Positions 15,054 to 24,260 of a DNA stretch of 64,000 nt are shown piece after piece (within the stretch, counting starts at the first letter, position 1; every line of letters starts with the position of its first letter). The position numbers were made by a program, and so were the translations under genes. This stretch comes from Flaviaestuariibacter flavus (lineage in GTDB: Bacteria > Bacteroidota > Bacteroidia > Chitinophagales > Chitinophagaceae), in NCBI RefSeq assembly GCF_004337505.1, contig NZ_SJZI01000042.1, positions 544,388-608,387 on the forward strand, in the 5' to 3' direction. The notes below the pieces were generated by a model. It was not told where the DNA came from. It saw only the letters and a list, made by a program, of their open reading frames with translations, and did no database searches.

Positions 15054-16613
15054 TTAGCGGGCAACATTTACCGCGCGCTTCTCGCGGATCACCGTTACCT
15101 TGATCTGGCCCGGGTAGGTCATTTCGTTCTGGATCTTCTGGGCGATCTCGAAGGAAAGCTTTTCGCTTTCGTTGTCGGTCACCTTGTCGGCTTCCACGAT
15201 CACGCGGAGCTCGCGGCCGGCCTGGATGGCATAAGCCTTCTCCACACCATTATAATTCTGGGCGAGATTTTCGAGCTCCTTGATCCGCTGCAGGTACTGC
15301 TGCATGATCTCGCGGCGGGCGCCGGGGCGGGCGCCGGAGATGGCGTCGCAGGCCTGAACGATGGGGGAGATCACGTACTGCATCTCCATTTCGTCGTGGT
15401 GGGCGCCGATGGCGTTCACGATGGCGGGGTTCTCACCATACTTCTCGGCCAGCTTGGCACCAAGGAGGGCGTGGCTCAGCTCGCTTTCCTCGTCGGGCAC
15501 CTTGCCGATATCGTGCAGGAGGCCGGCGCGCTTGGCCAGCTTGGGATTGAGACCGAGTTCGGCGGCCATGATACCGCAAAGGTTGGCCACCTCGCGGCTA
15601 TGCATCAGCAGGTTCTGGCCATAGGAGGAGCGGAAGCGCATCTTACCCACCATCCGCACCAGCTCCTTGTGGAGGCCGTGGATGCCGAGCTCGATCACGG
15701 TACGCTCACCGATCTCCATCACCTGCTCTTCGAGCTGGCGTTTGGTCTTTTCCACCACTTCCTCGATGCGGGCGGGGTGAATGCGGCCGTCGGTAACAAG
15801 GCGCTGCAGCGACAGGCGCGCGATCTCGCGGCGCAGCGGGTCGAAGCAGGAAAGGATGATGGCTTCCGGGGTGTCGTCCACGATGAGGTCGACGCCGGTG
15901 GCGGCTTCGATGGCGCGGATGTTCCGGCCTTCGCGGCCGATGATCTGGCCCTTGATCTCGTCGGTTTCGAGGCTGAATACGGTAATGGCGTTTTCGATGG
16001 CCTGCTCGGCGGCGGTACGCTGGATCGTCTGGATGATGATCTTGCGGGCTTCCTTATTCGCTTTTTGCTTTGCTTCGTCGATGATCTCCTGCTGGAGGCC
16101 GAGGGCCTGGGAGTGCGCCTCGTTCTTGAGGGTCTCGATGAGCTGGGCCTTCGCCTCTTCGGCAGTCAGGTTGGCCAGCTTTTCCAGGCGGCGGGTGTGC
16201 TCTTCCTGGTGCTTGTCGAACTCGGCCTGCTTGTTGGCCACCACCTCAAGCTGGCGGTTGAGGTTCTGCTTGATGGTGTCGTTTTCCTTGATCTGGCGCT
16301 CCAGCTGCTCGGTCTTCTGGCCCAGCTGCTGCTCTTTTTGCTTGATGCGCGATTCGGCGTCAACGAGTTTGCGGTTACGCTCGTTCACTTCCTTGTCGTG
16401 CTCCGAGCGGAGCTGCACGAAGCGCTCCTTGGCGGCTACTTCCTTTTCTTTCCGGATCGTTTCGGCCCGGAGTTCGGCTTCCTTGATGAGGCTCTGGGCA
16501 TGGAGGTCGGCCTCCTGGATTTTCTTGCTCGTGTCTTTCGCAAAAATGATCTTGCCCACCACGACGCCCACAACGAGGGCGACGACGGCTGCGATGATTA
16601 TGCTGAGGTCCAT
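15054..16613 (-). CDS. rny: Ribonuclease Y, membrane-anchored endoribonuclease
   Basis: 519 residues from the ATG at 16613 (a longer frame to 16721 has no signal or conserved sequence). An N-terminal membrane helix ([20 protein letters not shown]) is followed by a long coiled coil to about residue 200. Next comes a KH domain ([20 protein letters not shown]) and an HD domain ([14 protein letters not shown]). In other bacteria RNase Y starts mRNA decay at the inner face of the membrane. The gene has its own terminator and a -7 box at 16670. Confidence 0.96.
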   Translation of the reverse strand: MDLSIIIAAVVALVVGVVVGKIIFAKDTSKKIQEADLHAQSLIKEAELRAETIRKEKEVAAKERFVQLRSEHDKEVNERNRKLVDAESRIKQKEQQLGQKTEQLERQIKENDTIKQNLNRQLEVVANKQAEFDKHQEEHTRRLEKLANLTAEEAKAQLIETLKNEAHSQALGLQQEIIDEAKQKANKEARKIIIQTIQRTAAEQAIENAITVFSLETDEIKGQIIGREGRNIRAIEAATGVDLIVDDTPEAIILSCFDPLRREIARLSLQRLVTDGRIHPARIEEVVEKTKRQLEEQVMEIGERTVIELGIHGLHKELVRMVGKMRFRSSYGQNLLMHSREVANLCGIMAAELGLNPKLAKRAGLLHDIGKVPDEESELSHALLGAKLAEKYGENPAIVNAIGAHHDEMEMQYVISPIVQACDAISGARPGARREIMQQYLQRIKELENLAQNYNGVEKAYAIQAGRELRVIVEADKVTDNESEKLSFEIAQKIQNEMTYPGQIKVTVIREKRAVNVAR

Positions 16614-16669
16614 GGTTTTTTGTTTAGATGTAGGTGTATGTGAATGATCCCCGGCGACGGGGAGGGGGA

Positions 16670-16677
16670 CGAAGATA
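16670..16677 (-). promoter_or_regulatory. -7-like element of rny
   Basis: TATCTTCG on the minus strand, one base off TAnnTTTG, 56 nt before the ATG. Confidence 0.4.
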
Positions 16678-16813
16678 CGGACAGCGGTGCAATTGTAAAT
16701 CAGGTCGGTGCGCACGCGCAACTGCCGCTGAAATCCGTAACTTCCGGCTGGAACAACTGCCGTTTATCCTACTTTTTTAATAGACTTTGATGTTCCCCCC
16801 TAAACTTTGCACC

Positions 16814-17953
16814 ATGAAACCGATGAAATACTTTTTCCTGGCGCTGCTGCCGCTGTCGGCCGCCGCGCAGCCCGGAGCGCTCAAGCTCAAGGGCAGCATC
16901 GTCAACACCCCGCCGGTGAAAAAGGTGGTGGTGGCTTTCCGCACGGGCACCGAAACGGTGCGCGACACCATCCTGGTAGATAATGGCTCCTACAAGTATA
17001 AGCGCTCCCTGGCCGAGCCGGTGATGGCCAACGTATCGTACCTCTCCGACAGCCTGCTGGTGCGCCGCGGCCGCGGCGGGATGAAGGTCTATGGCTTCCC
17101 GGTATTCCTCCAGCCCGGGGCCGACATCAGCATCACCACGCGCGACTCGGTGCAGAACAACCTCATCAAAGGCTCAAAGGGGCAGGACGAATACGTGAAG
17201 CTCCAGGCGGCTATGAAACCTTACGAGCAGCAGCAGGAAGCGTTTTATGAGCAGTACAGCGAGGCGATGAAAGCGAATAACAAGGAAGCCGCTGCCCGTT
17301 TTGAAAAGAGTGCCGACTCGGTTGATGAAGTGATGCGTACCGAGGTGTACGGCAAGTTTCTCGCCCGGAACCCGCGCTCGCCGCTGGCGCTCTATGCCCT
17401 GCGCGAATATGCCGGCTATTACATGGATCCCGCGCGCGTGGGCCCGGTGTATGAAAGCCTGCCTGTAGCAACAAAAGCACTTCCCTCGGGCATGGCCTTC
17501 GCCACGGAGCTGGAGACGGCCCGCAAGTCGGCTATCGGCAGCATGGCCATGGACTTTACCCAGAACGACACCCTCGACCATCCCGTGGCCCTCTCGTCCT
17601 TCCGCGGCAAGTACGTGCTGGTCGACTTCTGGGCTTCCTGGTGCGGCCCCTGCCGCCGCGAGAATCCCAACGTGGTAAAGGCCTTCAATACCTATAAAGA
17701 CAAGAACTTCACCATCCTCGGCGTGTCGCTCGACCGCCCGGGCCAGAAGGAATCCTGGCTGAAGGCCATCAACAAGGACGGGCTCACCTGGACGCATGTG
17801 AGCGACCTGAAATGGTGGGACAATGCGGCCGCCAAGCAATATGGCATCCGCGCCATCCCGGCCAACATGCTCATCGACCCCCAGGGCCGTATCATCGCCA
17901 AAAACCTGAGCGGCGAAGAGCTGCAGCAGAAGCTGGCGGAAGTGCTCCGTTAA
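16814..17953 (+). CDS. Secreted thioredoxin-fold protein with N-terminal DUF4369-like domain (CGPC)
   Basis: 379 residues from the ATG at 16814, chosen because it opens a signal peptide (MKPMKYFFLALLPLSAAAQ); in-frame starts at 16787 and 16790 lie before it. Residues about 25-130 look like the DUF4369-type beta domain common in Bacteroidota AhpC/TSA-like proteins. The C-terminal 140 residues are a TlpA/ResA-like thioredoxin fold with the active site WASWCGPC (C277, C280) and a cis-Pro (RAIPANML). It should act in the periplasm or at the envelope as a thiol-disulfide oxidoreductase; substrates are unknown. It is followed by a terminator and a diverged paralogue. Confidence 0.88.
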   Translation: MKPMKYFFLALLPLSAAAQPGALKLKGSIVNTPPVKKVVVAFRTGTETVRDTILVDNGSYKYKRSLAEPVMANVSYLSDSLLVRRGRGGMKVYGFPVFLQPGADISITTRDSVQNNLIKGSKGQDEYVKLQAAMKPYEQQQEAFYEQYSEAMKANNKEAAARFEKSADSVDEVMRTEVYGKFLARNPRSPLALYALREYAGYYMDPARVGPVYESLPVATKALPSGMAFATELETARKSAIGSMAMDFTQNDTLDHPVALSSFRGKYVLVDFWASWCGPCRRENPNVVKAFNTYKDKNFTILGVSLDRPGQKESWLKAINKDGLTWTHVSDLKWWDNAAAKQYGIRAIPANMLIDPQGRIIAKNLSGEELQQKLAEVLR

Positions 17954-17972
17954 CCGCTGCCCCGAATAAGTT

Positions 17973-18005
17973 AAAAGCCGGTCGTCCAGACGACCGGCTT
18001 TTTTG
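17973..18005 (+). terminator. Terminator between the two thioredoxin-like genes
   Basis: A 14-bp stem AAAAGCCGGTCGTC / GACGACCGGCTTTT with a 2-nt centre and further T residues. The two paralogues are therefore probably separate transcription units. Confidence 0.88.
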
Positions 18006-18045
18006 TGCATCGAAAGATTAATTTGGCAGAACCTAAACGCGGCCG

Positions 18046-19245
18046 ATGAAATGCTCCCGTCTGTCCCCTGCATCGCCGGATTCAGTTAACCGGGTAACTG
18101 CCGGGTTGAACCGTCTCTGGTTGCTTGCTCTGCTCCTGTTTCCCTTTGTTGCCGGCGCCCAGCGCGGCAGTGCGCATATCGAAGGCACCCTCGTCAACCT
18201 GCCCCGGGTGCGGTATGTAAGCCTGCGGACCATCAACGGGAGTTTTGTTCTGGTAAAGCCGGTGGAGGTACGCGATGGCCATTACTCGCTCCGCTATTCA
18301 CTGACGCAGCCCCTGCTGGTGCTGCTCACCTTTACGGGCGACGAGCCCCTGCTGCGGCAAAACGGCGTCGGTGACCGTGTGTACAATGTGCCCGTTTTTC
18401 TTCAGCCCGGGACGATTGAGATCGAGTCGCGAGATACGCTGCCCCGTACGGTAATCCGCGGCTCCCGCGCCCATACCGACTACCTGCAGATCCGCGACGC
18501 CGGTGACGCTTATGAGGCCGCGCTCCGAAAGGTGCGCGAGTATTCGGCCGACCCGGCACGCCGCAACGATCGGCTGGTGCAGCGCCGCGCTGCCCGCCTC
18601 ATCGACAGCCTCGGGCTGCAGTACCGCGACGAGGTGCTCGGCCGCTTTCTGCAGCGACATATCGATTCGCCCATCGCGCCCTGGGTGCTGACCCAATTCT
18701 GGAACAGCGAGGGCGACCCCGAAAAAGTGCTGGGCTTCCTGCTGAACCTCCCGCGAAGTGTACGCAACCGGTATCCTCTTGCCGATATGGAAGAGTATGC
18801 GCGGCACCTGGCCCGGATGCGTATTGGCGACGAGCTGCCCGACTTCAGCATGCGCGACACCGCCGGGCGGGAAGTGTCGCTTTCCTCGTTTCGTGGCAAA
18901 TGGGTGCTCCTTGATTTCTGGGGTTCCTGGTGCCTGCCCTGTCGTCTCGAAAGCGGCAACCTCGTGAAAGCCTTCTCCCGCTTCAAGGAACGCAACTTCA
19001 CCATTCTCAGCGTCGCCATCGAGCCGCAGAAGAGCTACCGCAAATACTGGATGGAGGCCATCCGCGACGATTCGCTCACCTGGACCCACGTGGCTGATTT
19101 CAAGTTCTGGGACAGCAAAGTGCTGAAGCGTTTCGGCGTGCAGGCGATCCCCTTCAACCTGCTCATCGACCCGCAGGGACGGGTGGTGGCGCGCTACCTG
19201 CGCGGCGAGCGCCTCTTTGCGCGGCTGGATCAATACCTCGAATGA
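18046..19245 (+). CDS. Secreted thioredoxin-fold protein, paralogue with CLPC active site
   Basis: 399 residues. The N-terminus has a signal peptide after a short polar stretch (LWLLALLLFPFVAGAQ). It has the same two-domain layout as its upstream neighbour: a DUF4369-like beta domain, then a thioredoxin fold with WGSWCLPCRLESGN (C296, C299) and QAIPFNLLIDPQGRVVARYL. The active-site dipeptide Leu-Pro instead of Gly-Pro should change the redox potential; that is inference from other thioredoxins. The stop codon (TGA, 19243-19245) lies at the first bases of a family B repeat. Confidence 0.86.
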   Translation: MKCSRLSPASPDSVNRVTAGLNRLWLLALLLFPFVAGAQRGSAHIEGTLVNLPRVRYVSLRTINGSFVLVKPVEVRDGHYSLRYSLTQPLLVLLTFTGDEPLLRQNGVGDRVYNVPVFLQPGTIEIESRDTLPRTVIRGSRAHTDYLQIRDAGDAYEAALRKVREYSADPARRNDRLVQRRAARLIDSLGLQYRDEVLGRFLQRHIDSPIAPWVLTQFWNSEGDPEKVLGFLLNLPRSVRNRYPLADMEEYARHLARMRIGDELPDFSMRDTAGREVSLSSFRGKWVLLDFWGSWCLPCRLESGNLVKAFSRFKERNFTILSVAIEPQKSYRKYWMEAIRDDSLTWTHVADFKFWDSKVLKRFGVQAIPFNLLIDPQGRVVARYLRGERLFARLDQYLE

Positions 19246-19482
19246 ATATCGAATAACGAATATCGAATAACGAATTACGAATAACGCATAACGGAGGCAG
19301 CATGCCCGGCAGTCCATACCCCGTGTTCAACGGGCAACACTCCGTGTTTGGAGCTGCTCCCTTGAAAATTGAATTTGGCACATTGCATATTGCATGAGCA
19401 AAGCCCCGACCAGACGTCGGGGCTTTGCCATTTCGATATTCGATATTCGATATTCGCTATTCTGTATTCGTTATTCGTTATT
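19243..19482. repeat. Paired-arm intergenic repeat, family B
   Basis: Left arm 19243-19291 (GAATATCGAATAACG words, at least five units). Right arm 19433-19482 (TCGATATTCGATATTCG and TTCGTTATTC words). The core holds the terminator at 19400. The left arm starts at the stop codon of the thioredoxin-like gene; the right arm encodes the last residues (GNNE) and the stop codon of zapA. Confidence 0.8.
19400..19427. terminator. Terminator between thioredoxin-like gene and zapA (convergent)
   Basis: AAAGCCCCGAC / GTCGGGGCTTT stem. The flanks are only weakly A/T-rich, so efficiency is uncertain. Confidence 0.7.
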
Positions 19483-19764
19483 CCCTAGGGCGCCGTCAAC
19501 GATCTTTTCCAGCGCCGCCAGCTTTTCCTGCAGGGCTTTTTGCTCCATTTCGTTGCTGGCCGAGCCGGTTTGCTGGGTGGCAAACCAGATGAGCACCATG
19601 GCCACATAATCCTGCATGTCTTTGCCGGCAAAAGCCGTTTTGAATTCAACGAGCTTGTCGTTGATGGTTTTGGCGGTATGGCGTACCACCGCTTCGTCCT
19701 TGGGCTGGATCTTGATGCGGTAGGTGTGGTCGCCGATGACGAGGTTGATGGGGATAAGTTCCAT
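19471..19764 (-). CDS. zapA: Cell division protein ZapA
   Basis: 97 residues. The N-terminal part (INLVIGDHTYRIKIQPKDEA, then VVRHTAKTINDKL) matches the ZapA fold, and a C-terminal coiled coil follows (EMEQKALQEKLAALEKIVDG). ZapA crosslinks FtsZ filaments in the cytosol. It lies 6 nt downstream of a coiled-coil gene and pheT, an order often seen in Bacteroidota, so the three are probably one operon. The final codons and stop come from a family B repeat, so the C-terminal four residues are probably recent. Confidence 0.85.
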   Translation of the reverse strand: MELIPINLVIGDHTYRIKIQPKDEAVVRHTAKTINDKLVEFKTAFAGKDMQDYVAMVLIWFATQQTGSASNEMEQKALQEKLAALEKIVDGALGNNE

Positions 19765-19770
19765 GTGTGA

Positions 19771-20058
19771 TTATTGGCTGAGGTACGCAATGCACTTGTC
19801 AATCTCGCGAATGAACTTGTTCACCTGCTTTTCGAACTCCTTTTTCTCCCGGTCGTTCATGCTGCCGGCGGCGAGCTTCATGAGGCTGACGGCCTGCTGC
19901 AGCTCCTGCACCTGGGTGGCGAGGGCTGCCCGCTCTTCGCGGGCCTGGGCAAGCTGCTGCTGCAGGGCGCTGTTCTCCTTGCGGAGCACTCCCTGCTGCC
20001 GCGCCAGCTGCTGCAGCTTCTCCTGCAGCCTTCCCATCTGTTCGTCGGTGCCCGCCAT
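19771..20058 (-). CDS. Small coiled-coil protein, possible division-associated partner of ZapA
   Basis: 95 residues. Nearly the whole protein is heptad coiled coil (LQEKLQQLARQQGVLRKE, ALATQVQELQQAVSLMKL), ending in a conserved-looking helix (KEFEKQVNKFIREIDKCIAY). No signal or membrane segment. Its start overlaps the pheT stop by one base and it is followed 6 nt later by zapA. It resembles ZapB in layout only; an involvement in division is inferred from position. Confidence 0.75.
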   Translation of the reverse strand: MAGTDEQMGRLQEKLQQLARQQGVLRKENSALQQQLAQAREERAALATQVQELQQAVSLMKLAAGSMNDREKKEFEKQVNKFIREIDKCIAYLSQ

Positions 20059-22481
20059 TATTTCCGGATTTCAGCGCCCAGCTCTTTTTCCAGCGTACCC
20101 ATGATCTTTTGCATCCAGCTGTCGATCTCCTTGTCGGTAAGCGTTTTCTCTTCGTCGAGGAAGGTGAAGTTGACGGCGAGCGATTTCTTGCCCGCGCCGA
20201 GCTTTTCACTTTCAAACACGTCGAAGAGACGCATGCCACGAAGACCTTTGAGGCGCAGCCTTTCCACCTGCTGCTCAATGCTGGCAAAAGGCGTAGCTGT
20301 AGGCACCACCAGCGCCAGGTCGCGCTCCACCACCGGGAAGCGGGGCACCTCGCGGTACTGTATTTTTACGGGAAGCGCCACGCTGAGCACGGCATCCCAA
20401 TCCAGGTCGGCTACAAACACCGGTGCCTTCAGGTCAAAGCGCTTCGCATCCGCAGTGGTGACGCGGCCGATATGGCCCAGCACCGTTTTGTTGGCGCGCA
20501 GGGTAATGACATCGGTCATGCCCGCCACCGCCTCGTCCACGCTCAGCTCGGCGCGCACGCCGGCGAGGCGGAGCAGGGCCTGCACCGTTCCTTTCAGGAA
20601 ATAGATGTCGGCCGGTACGGCCTTGCCCTTCCAGCTCTGCGGACCCAGGTTACCGGTAACATAAAGGCACAGGTGGTTGCGCTCGGCATACTGGCCCGGG
20701 CCGGAGGTGCTGTAGGTCTTGCCGTATTCAAAGAAGCGCAGGTCGCTTTGCTTGCGGTTGCTGTTGAAGGCGATCACCTCCAGCGCCGTCGGCAGCATCG
20801 AGGGGCGCATGATATCGAGCTCCGAGCTCAGGTTATTGAGCAGGCGCACCGCCGTGGCCAGCTGCTCCTCGCTGAAGTAGGCCGAGTTGGTGATCGAGTT
20901 GGTGAGGATTTCGGTGAAGCCGGCGCCCACCAGCGCATCCGCCAGCTTTGTCTTGAAGCTTTCAGCGCGGTAATTCTCTTCAACCGAAGGCGTGATGGTA
21001 ATGGCTGTGGGAATTGCGATATTGTCGAGCCCGTCGATGCGCAGGATCTCCTCCACCACGTCGGCGGGAAGGCTCACGTCGCGCTTGTGATACGGCACCT
21101 CCACCGACAGGGCGTCCATGCTGTCTTTGATGATGCGGAAGCCGAGGCTTTCGAGGATGCCCTTGACGGTCTCGGGATGATAGTTTTTGCCGCTCAGCTT
21201 TTTCAGGTACTGGTTCTTCAGGATCACTTCCTTCTTCGGCTCCGGCTTCGGGTACACGTCGATAATGTCGGAGGCGATGCTGCCTCCGGCAAGCTCCTGC
21301 ACAAGGGCAGCGGCGCGCTTCAGCACGTTGACCGTATTGGAGATGTCGACGCCTTTTTCAAAGCGGGTGGCCGCATCGGTGCGGAGGCCGTGGCGGAACG
21401 AAGTTTTGCGGATGGTGCCGGGGTCGAAGAAGGCGCTTTCGAGGAACACGTTTTTCGTGCCGTCGGTAACGCCGCTCTCGATGCCTCCGAATACGCCGGC
21501 GATGCACATCCCGCCTTCGGCATTGCAGATCATCAGGTCTTCGGCGCTCAGCTTGCGCTCTTTTTCATCCAGCGTTTTGAAGAGCGTTCCCTCGGGCTCG
21601 TTCTTTATGATCACCTGGCGGCCCTTGATGGCGTCGTAGTCGAAGGCATGCAGGGGCTGGCCGGTTTCGTGCTGGATATAGTTGGTGATGTCGACAATAT
21701 TATTGATGGGCCGCAGGCCGATGGCTTTGAGACGGTCCTGCATCCACTTCGGTGAAGGCTTCACGCTGATGCCGGCGATGGACACGCCGCTGTAGCGCGG
21801 GCAGGCGGCCGTATTCTCGATAGTGACCGTGACGGGCAGGCTGTTGTTCTCGGCCTTGATATTGGCCGAGGGCAGCACCGGCTTCAGGTCTTTCTTGTCG
21901 TGATGCGACAGGTAGGCACATACGTCGCGGGCCACGCCCCAGTGGCTCATGGCGTCGGCGCGGTTGGGTGTGAGGCCGATCTCGTAAATGATATCGGTAT
22001 ATGGCTTGAAATATTCAGCTGCGGGCGAGCCGATGGGCGCGTCGGCGGGAAGCACCATGATGCCGGCATGCGAGTCGCCGAGGCCGATCTCGTCTTCGGC
22101 GCAGATCATACCGTGGCTTTCCTCGCCGCGGATTTTGGCCACCTTCATCGTCAGGGGCTCACCGCTCGCCGGGTAGATGGTGGTGCCGACGGTGGCAACC
22201 ACCACACGCTGGCCCGGGGCCACGTTGGGCGCGCCGCAAACGATCTTCAGCGGCTCCGGACCGCCGACAGTAACGCGGGTAAGCCGCAGCTTGTCGGCAT
22301 TGGGGTGCTGCGCCGTTTCGATCACCTCGCCGATGACGAGGCCGGCGAGCCCGCCCTTCACTTCTTCAAAACGCTCCATCGATTCCACTTCGAGGCCGAT
22401 GGCCGTGAGGATGCGCGAGAGGCGTTCGGGTTCCACTTTAACGGGAAGGTATTCGGAGAGCCAGTTGTAGGAGATGGTCAT
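20058..22481 (-). CDS. pheT: Phenylalanyl-tRNA synthetase beta subunit
   Basis: 807 residues from the ATG at 22481 (a TTG two codons upstream is less likely). Domains in order: the N-terminal YNWLSEYL start, an EMAP-like tRNA-binding domain (HPNADKLRLTRVTVGG) near 40-150, the B3/B4 editing region (FDYDAIKGRQVIIKN), the B5 domain, the catalytic-like core (LDIMRPSMLPTALEVIAFN) and the C-terminal FDX-ACB anticodon-binding domain (FPVVERDLALVV). With PheS it charges tRNA-Phe. PheS is not in the window. First gene of a likely pheT-coiled coil-zapA operon. Confidence 0.96.
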   Translation of the reverse strand: MTISYNWLSEYLPVKVEPERLSRILTAIGLEVESMERFEEVKGGLAGLVIGEVIETAQHPNADKLRLTRVTVGGPEPLKIVCGAPNVAPGQRVVVATVGTTIYPASGEPLTMKVAKIRGEESHGMICAEDEIGLGDSHAGIMVLPADAPIGSPAAEYFKPYTDIIYEIGLTPNRADAMSHWGVARDVCAYLSHHDKKDLKPVLPSANIKAENNSLPVTVTIENTAACPRYSGVSIAGISVKPSPKWMQDRLKAIGLRPINNIVDITNYIQHETGQPLHAFDYDAIKGRQVIIKNEPEGTLFKTLDEKERKLSAEDLMICNAEGGMCIAGVFGGIESGVTDGTKNVFLESAFFDPGTIRKTSFRHGLRTDAATRFEKGVDISNTVNVLKRAAALVQELAGGSIASDIIDVYPKPEPKKEVILKNQYLKKLSGKNYHPETVKGILESLGFRIIKDSMDALSVEVPYHKRDVSLPADVVEEILRIDGLDNIAIPTAITITPSVEENYRAESFKTKLADALVGAGFTEILTNSITNSAYFSEEQLATAVRLLNNLSSELDIMRPSMLPTALEVIAFNSNRKQSDLRFFEYGKTYSTSGPGQYAERNHLCLYVTGNLGPQSWKGKAVPADIYFLKGTVQALLRLAGVRAELSVDEAVAGMTDVITLRANKTVLGHIGRVTTADAKRFDLKAPVFVADLDWDAVLSVALPVKIQYREVPRFPVVERDLALVVPTATPFASIEQQVERLRLKGLRGMRLFDVFESEKLGAGKKSLAVNFTFLDEEKTLTDKEIDSWMQKIMGTLEKELGAEIRK

Positions 22482-22501
22482 AATCAATAATGTAGCGGCG
22501 G

Positions 22502-22509
22502 CAAAGATA
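22502..22509 (-). promoter_or_regulatory. -7 element of pheT
   Basis: TATCTTTG on the minus strand, exact TAnnTTTG, 20 nt before the pheT ATG. Confidence 0.55.
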
Positions 22510-22561
22510 AGGAAGCGGGGGCGGCGACCCGGTGGGCACGGGGCGAATAATGCGTCGGGCG

Positions 22562-22603
22562 CCCGGGGATCGTACCGGGATTTTTTTTGATAATATCAAA
22601 AAA
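22562..22603 (+). promoter_or_regulatory. Leader hairpin with T8 plus 21-bp palindrome before the pyrimidine cluster
   Basis: CCCGG / CCGGG (8-nt loop) followed by eight T residues looks like a weak terminator. The T-run is shared with a perfect 21-bp palindrome at 22583-22603 (TTTTTTGATA-A-TATCAAAAAA), which could be a repressor operator. A possible -7 element (TATATTGT, 22607-22614) follows. The ATG of the first gene is 54 nt further on. Confidence 0.55.
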
Positions 22604-22657
22604 CAGTATATTGTAGGAGTCGATTGCACCCACCTACGTCTCCCAAAAGTCTGCTTT

Positions 22658-24115
22658 ATGAAATATTCCCCGATACAGAACTTTATCGATGGCGGCTTTG
22701 TACCCGCTACTTCCGGAAGAAGCATGACCGTCGTGTCGCCCCTCGACGGCAGCCTCCTGTCTACAGTGCCGCTATCTGATGCCGATGCGCTGGAAAGCGC
22801 TGTCGCTGCCGCCAGAAAAGCGTTCCCTGCCTGGTCACGCACGCCCATCAAAGAACGGGTCCAGGTGTTCTTCCGCTACAAGACCCTGCTGGAAAAACAC
22901 CTCGACGAGTTGTCGACCCTGGTGATGGAAGAGAACGGCAAGACCTACGATGAGGCAAAGGCCGAGATGGAGAAGTGCATTGAGCTGACCGAGTTCGCCA
23001 CCTCGCTGCCGCAGCTGGTGACCGGTGAGGTGCTCGAAGTAAGCCGCGGTGTGGAATGCCGTACCGAGCACGTGCCGCTGGGCGTGGTGGCCTCCATCGT
23101 GCCCTTCAACTTCCCGAGCATGGTGCCGCACTGGAGCATTCCCAACGCCCTTGCGCTCGGCAACTGCATGATCCTGAAGCCGAGTGAAAAAGTGCCGCTT
23201 TCTTCGGGGCGCATCGCGGAGCTGCTGAAAGAAGCCGGGCTCCCCGATGGCGTATTTAATGTGGTGCATGGCGATACTTCTATAGTAGAGGCCATTTGCG
23301 ATCACCCGCATATAGAAGCCGTATCCTTCGTGGGCTCTACCCGCGTGGCCCGCATCGTATACCAGCGCGCTACCGCGAACTACAAGCGCTGCCTCGCACT
23401 TGGCGGCGCCAAGAACCACCTGATGGTGATGCCCGACGCCCTTCCCGACATGACTGCGCAGAATGTGGCCGCCTCCATGAGTGGCTGCGCCGGGCAGCGC
23501 TGCATGGCCGCGTCGGCCATGGTGGCCGTTGGCGAGGTGGATCATATCGTGCAGCGCATCGTGGAAGAGGCGAAGAAGATCGTGCCCGGGCAAAATCTCG
23601 GCGCAGTGATCAACAAAGAAAGCAAGGAACGCATCGAGCGCTATATCACCGAAGCCGAGGCCCAGGGCGCCAAAGTGCTGCTCGACGGCCGCAACGCCGT
23701 GGTTGCCGGCAAGGAAGAAGGTACCTATGTCGGGCCTACCGTCATCGACGGGGTGCGCCCCGATATGGCCGTGGCCACGGAGGAGATCTTCGGACCCGTC
23801 ATCTCCATCATGCGTACAAAAACCGTAGACGAAGCACTCAAGATCGAGAATGCCAATCCTTATGGCAATGCGGCTTCCGTATTCACGCAAAACGGCGGCG
23901 TAGCCCGCTACGTAATGGAGCGCGCTTCGGCCGGGATGGTCGGCGTGAACGTGGGTGTACCCGTGCCACGTGAGCCTTTCTCTTTCGGCGGCTGGAACGA
24001 ATCGAAGTTCGGCGTCGGCGACATCACCGGCAAGAGCTCGATCGCCTTCTGGACAAAGCTCAAAAAGACTACCATCAAGTGGAACCCCGAGGCGGGTGTG
24101 AACTGGATGTCGTAG
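22658..24115 (+). CDS. mmsA: CoA-acylating (methyl)malonate-semialdehyde dehydrogenase
   Basis: 485 residues from the ATG at 22658; upstream in-frame codons to 22532 run through the regulatory palindrome and are rejected. An aldehyde dehydrogenase with the features of the CoA-dependent MMSDH branch: VPFNFPSMVPHWSIP, the cofactor loop VSFVGSTRVAR, and the catalytic Cys282 in CAGQRCMAAS. The C-terminus has the family-specific VPVPREPFSFGGWNESKFG. It would convert malonate semialdehyde (from beta-alanine) to acetyl-CoA, or methylmalonate semialdehyde (from beta-aminoisobutyrate) to propionyl-CoA, with NAD. Its place directly before an aminotransferase and the pyrimidine genes supports this role over valine or inositol breakdown. 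Confidence 0.88.
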   Translation: MKYSPIQNFIDGGFVPATSGRSMTVVSPLDGSLLSTVPLSDADALESAVAAARKAFPAWSRTPIKERVQVFFRYKTLLEKHLDELSTLVMEENGKTYDEAKAEMEKCIELTEFATSLPQLVTGEVLEVSRGVECRTEHVPLGVVASIVPFNFPSMVPHWSIPNALALGNCMILKPSEKVPLSSGRIAELLKEAGLPDGVFNVVHGDTSIVEAICDHPHIEAVSFVGSTRVARIVYQRATANYKRCLALGGAKNHLMVMPDALPDMTAQNVAASMSGCAGQRCMAASAMVAVGEVDHIVQRIVEEAKKIVPGQNLGAVINKESKERIERYITEAEAQGAKVLLDGRNAVVAGKEEGTYVGPTVIDGVRPDMAVATEEIFGPVISIMRTKTVDEALKIENANPYGNAASVFTQNGGVARYVMERASAGMVGVNVGVPVPREPFSFGGWNESKFGVGDITGKSSIAFWTKLKKTTIKWNPEAGVNWMS

Positions 24116-24118
24116 GAG

Positions 24119-24213
24119 AAAGAACGCAGATCTTTTATGATCTGTTATGATTTGCGCAGATACCGTTACCAGCATCAGCATAGGTCATAACCAATCTGCG
24201 TATCCCGCTTGCG
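24119..24213. repeat. Paired-arm intergenic repeat, family H (AACGCAGATC words)
   Basis: The left arm (AACGCAGATCTTTTATGATC) starts 10 nt after the mmsA stop codon. The right arm (AATCTGCGTATCC, GGATCAGCGTTC) ends at about 24232. A second copy lies at 35037-35117. Confidence 0.65.
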
Positions 24214-24260
24214 GATCAGCGTTCCTTCTCTCTTTTCTCTTCAACATAAAAACGAAACGG

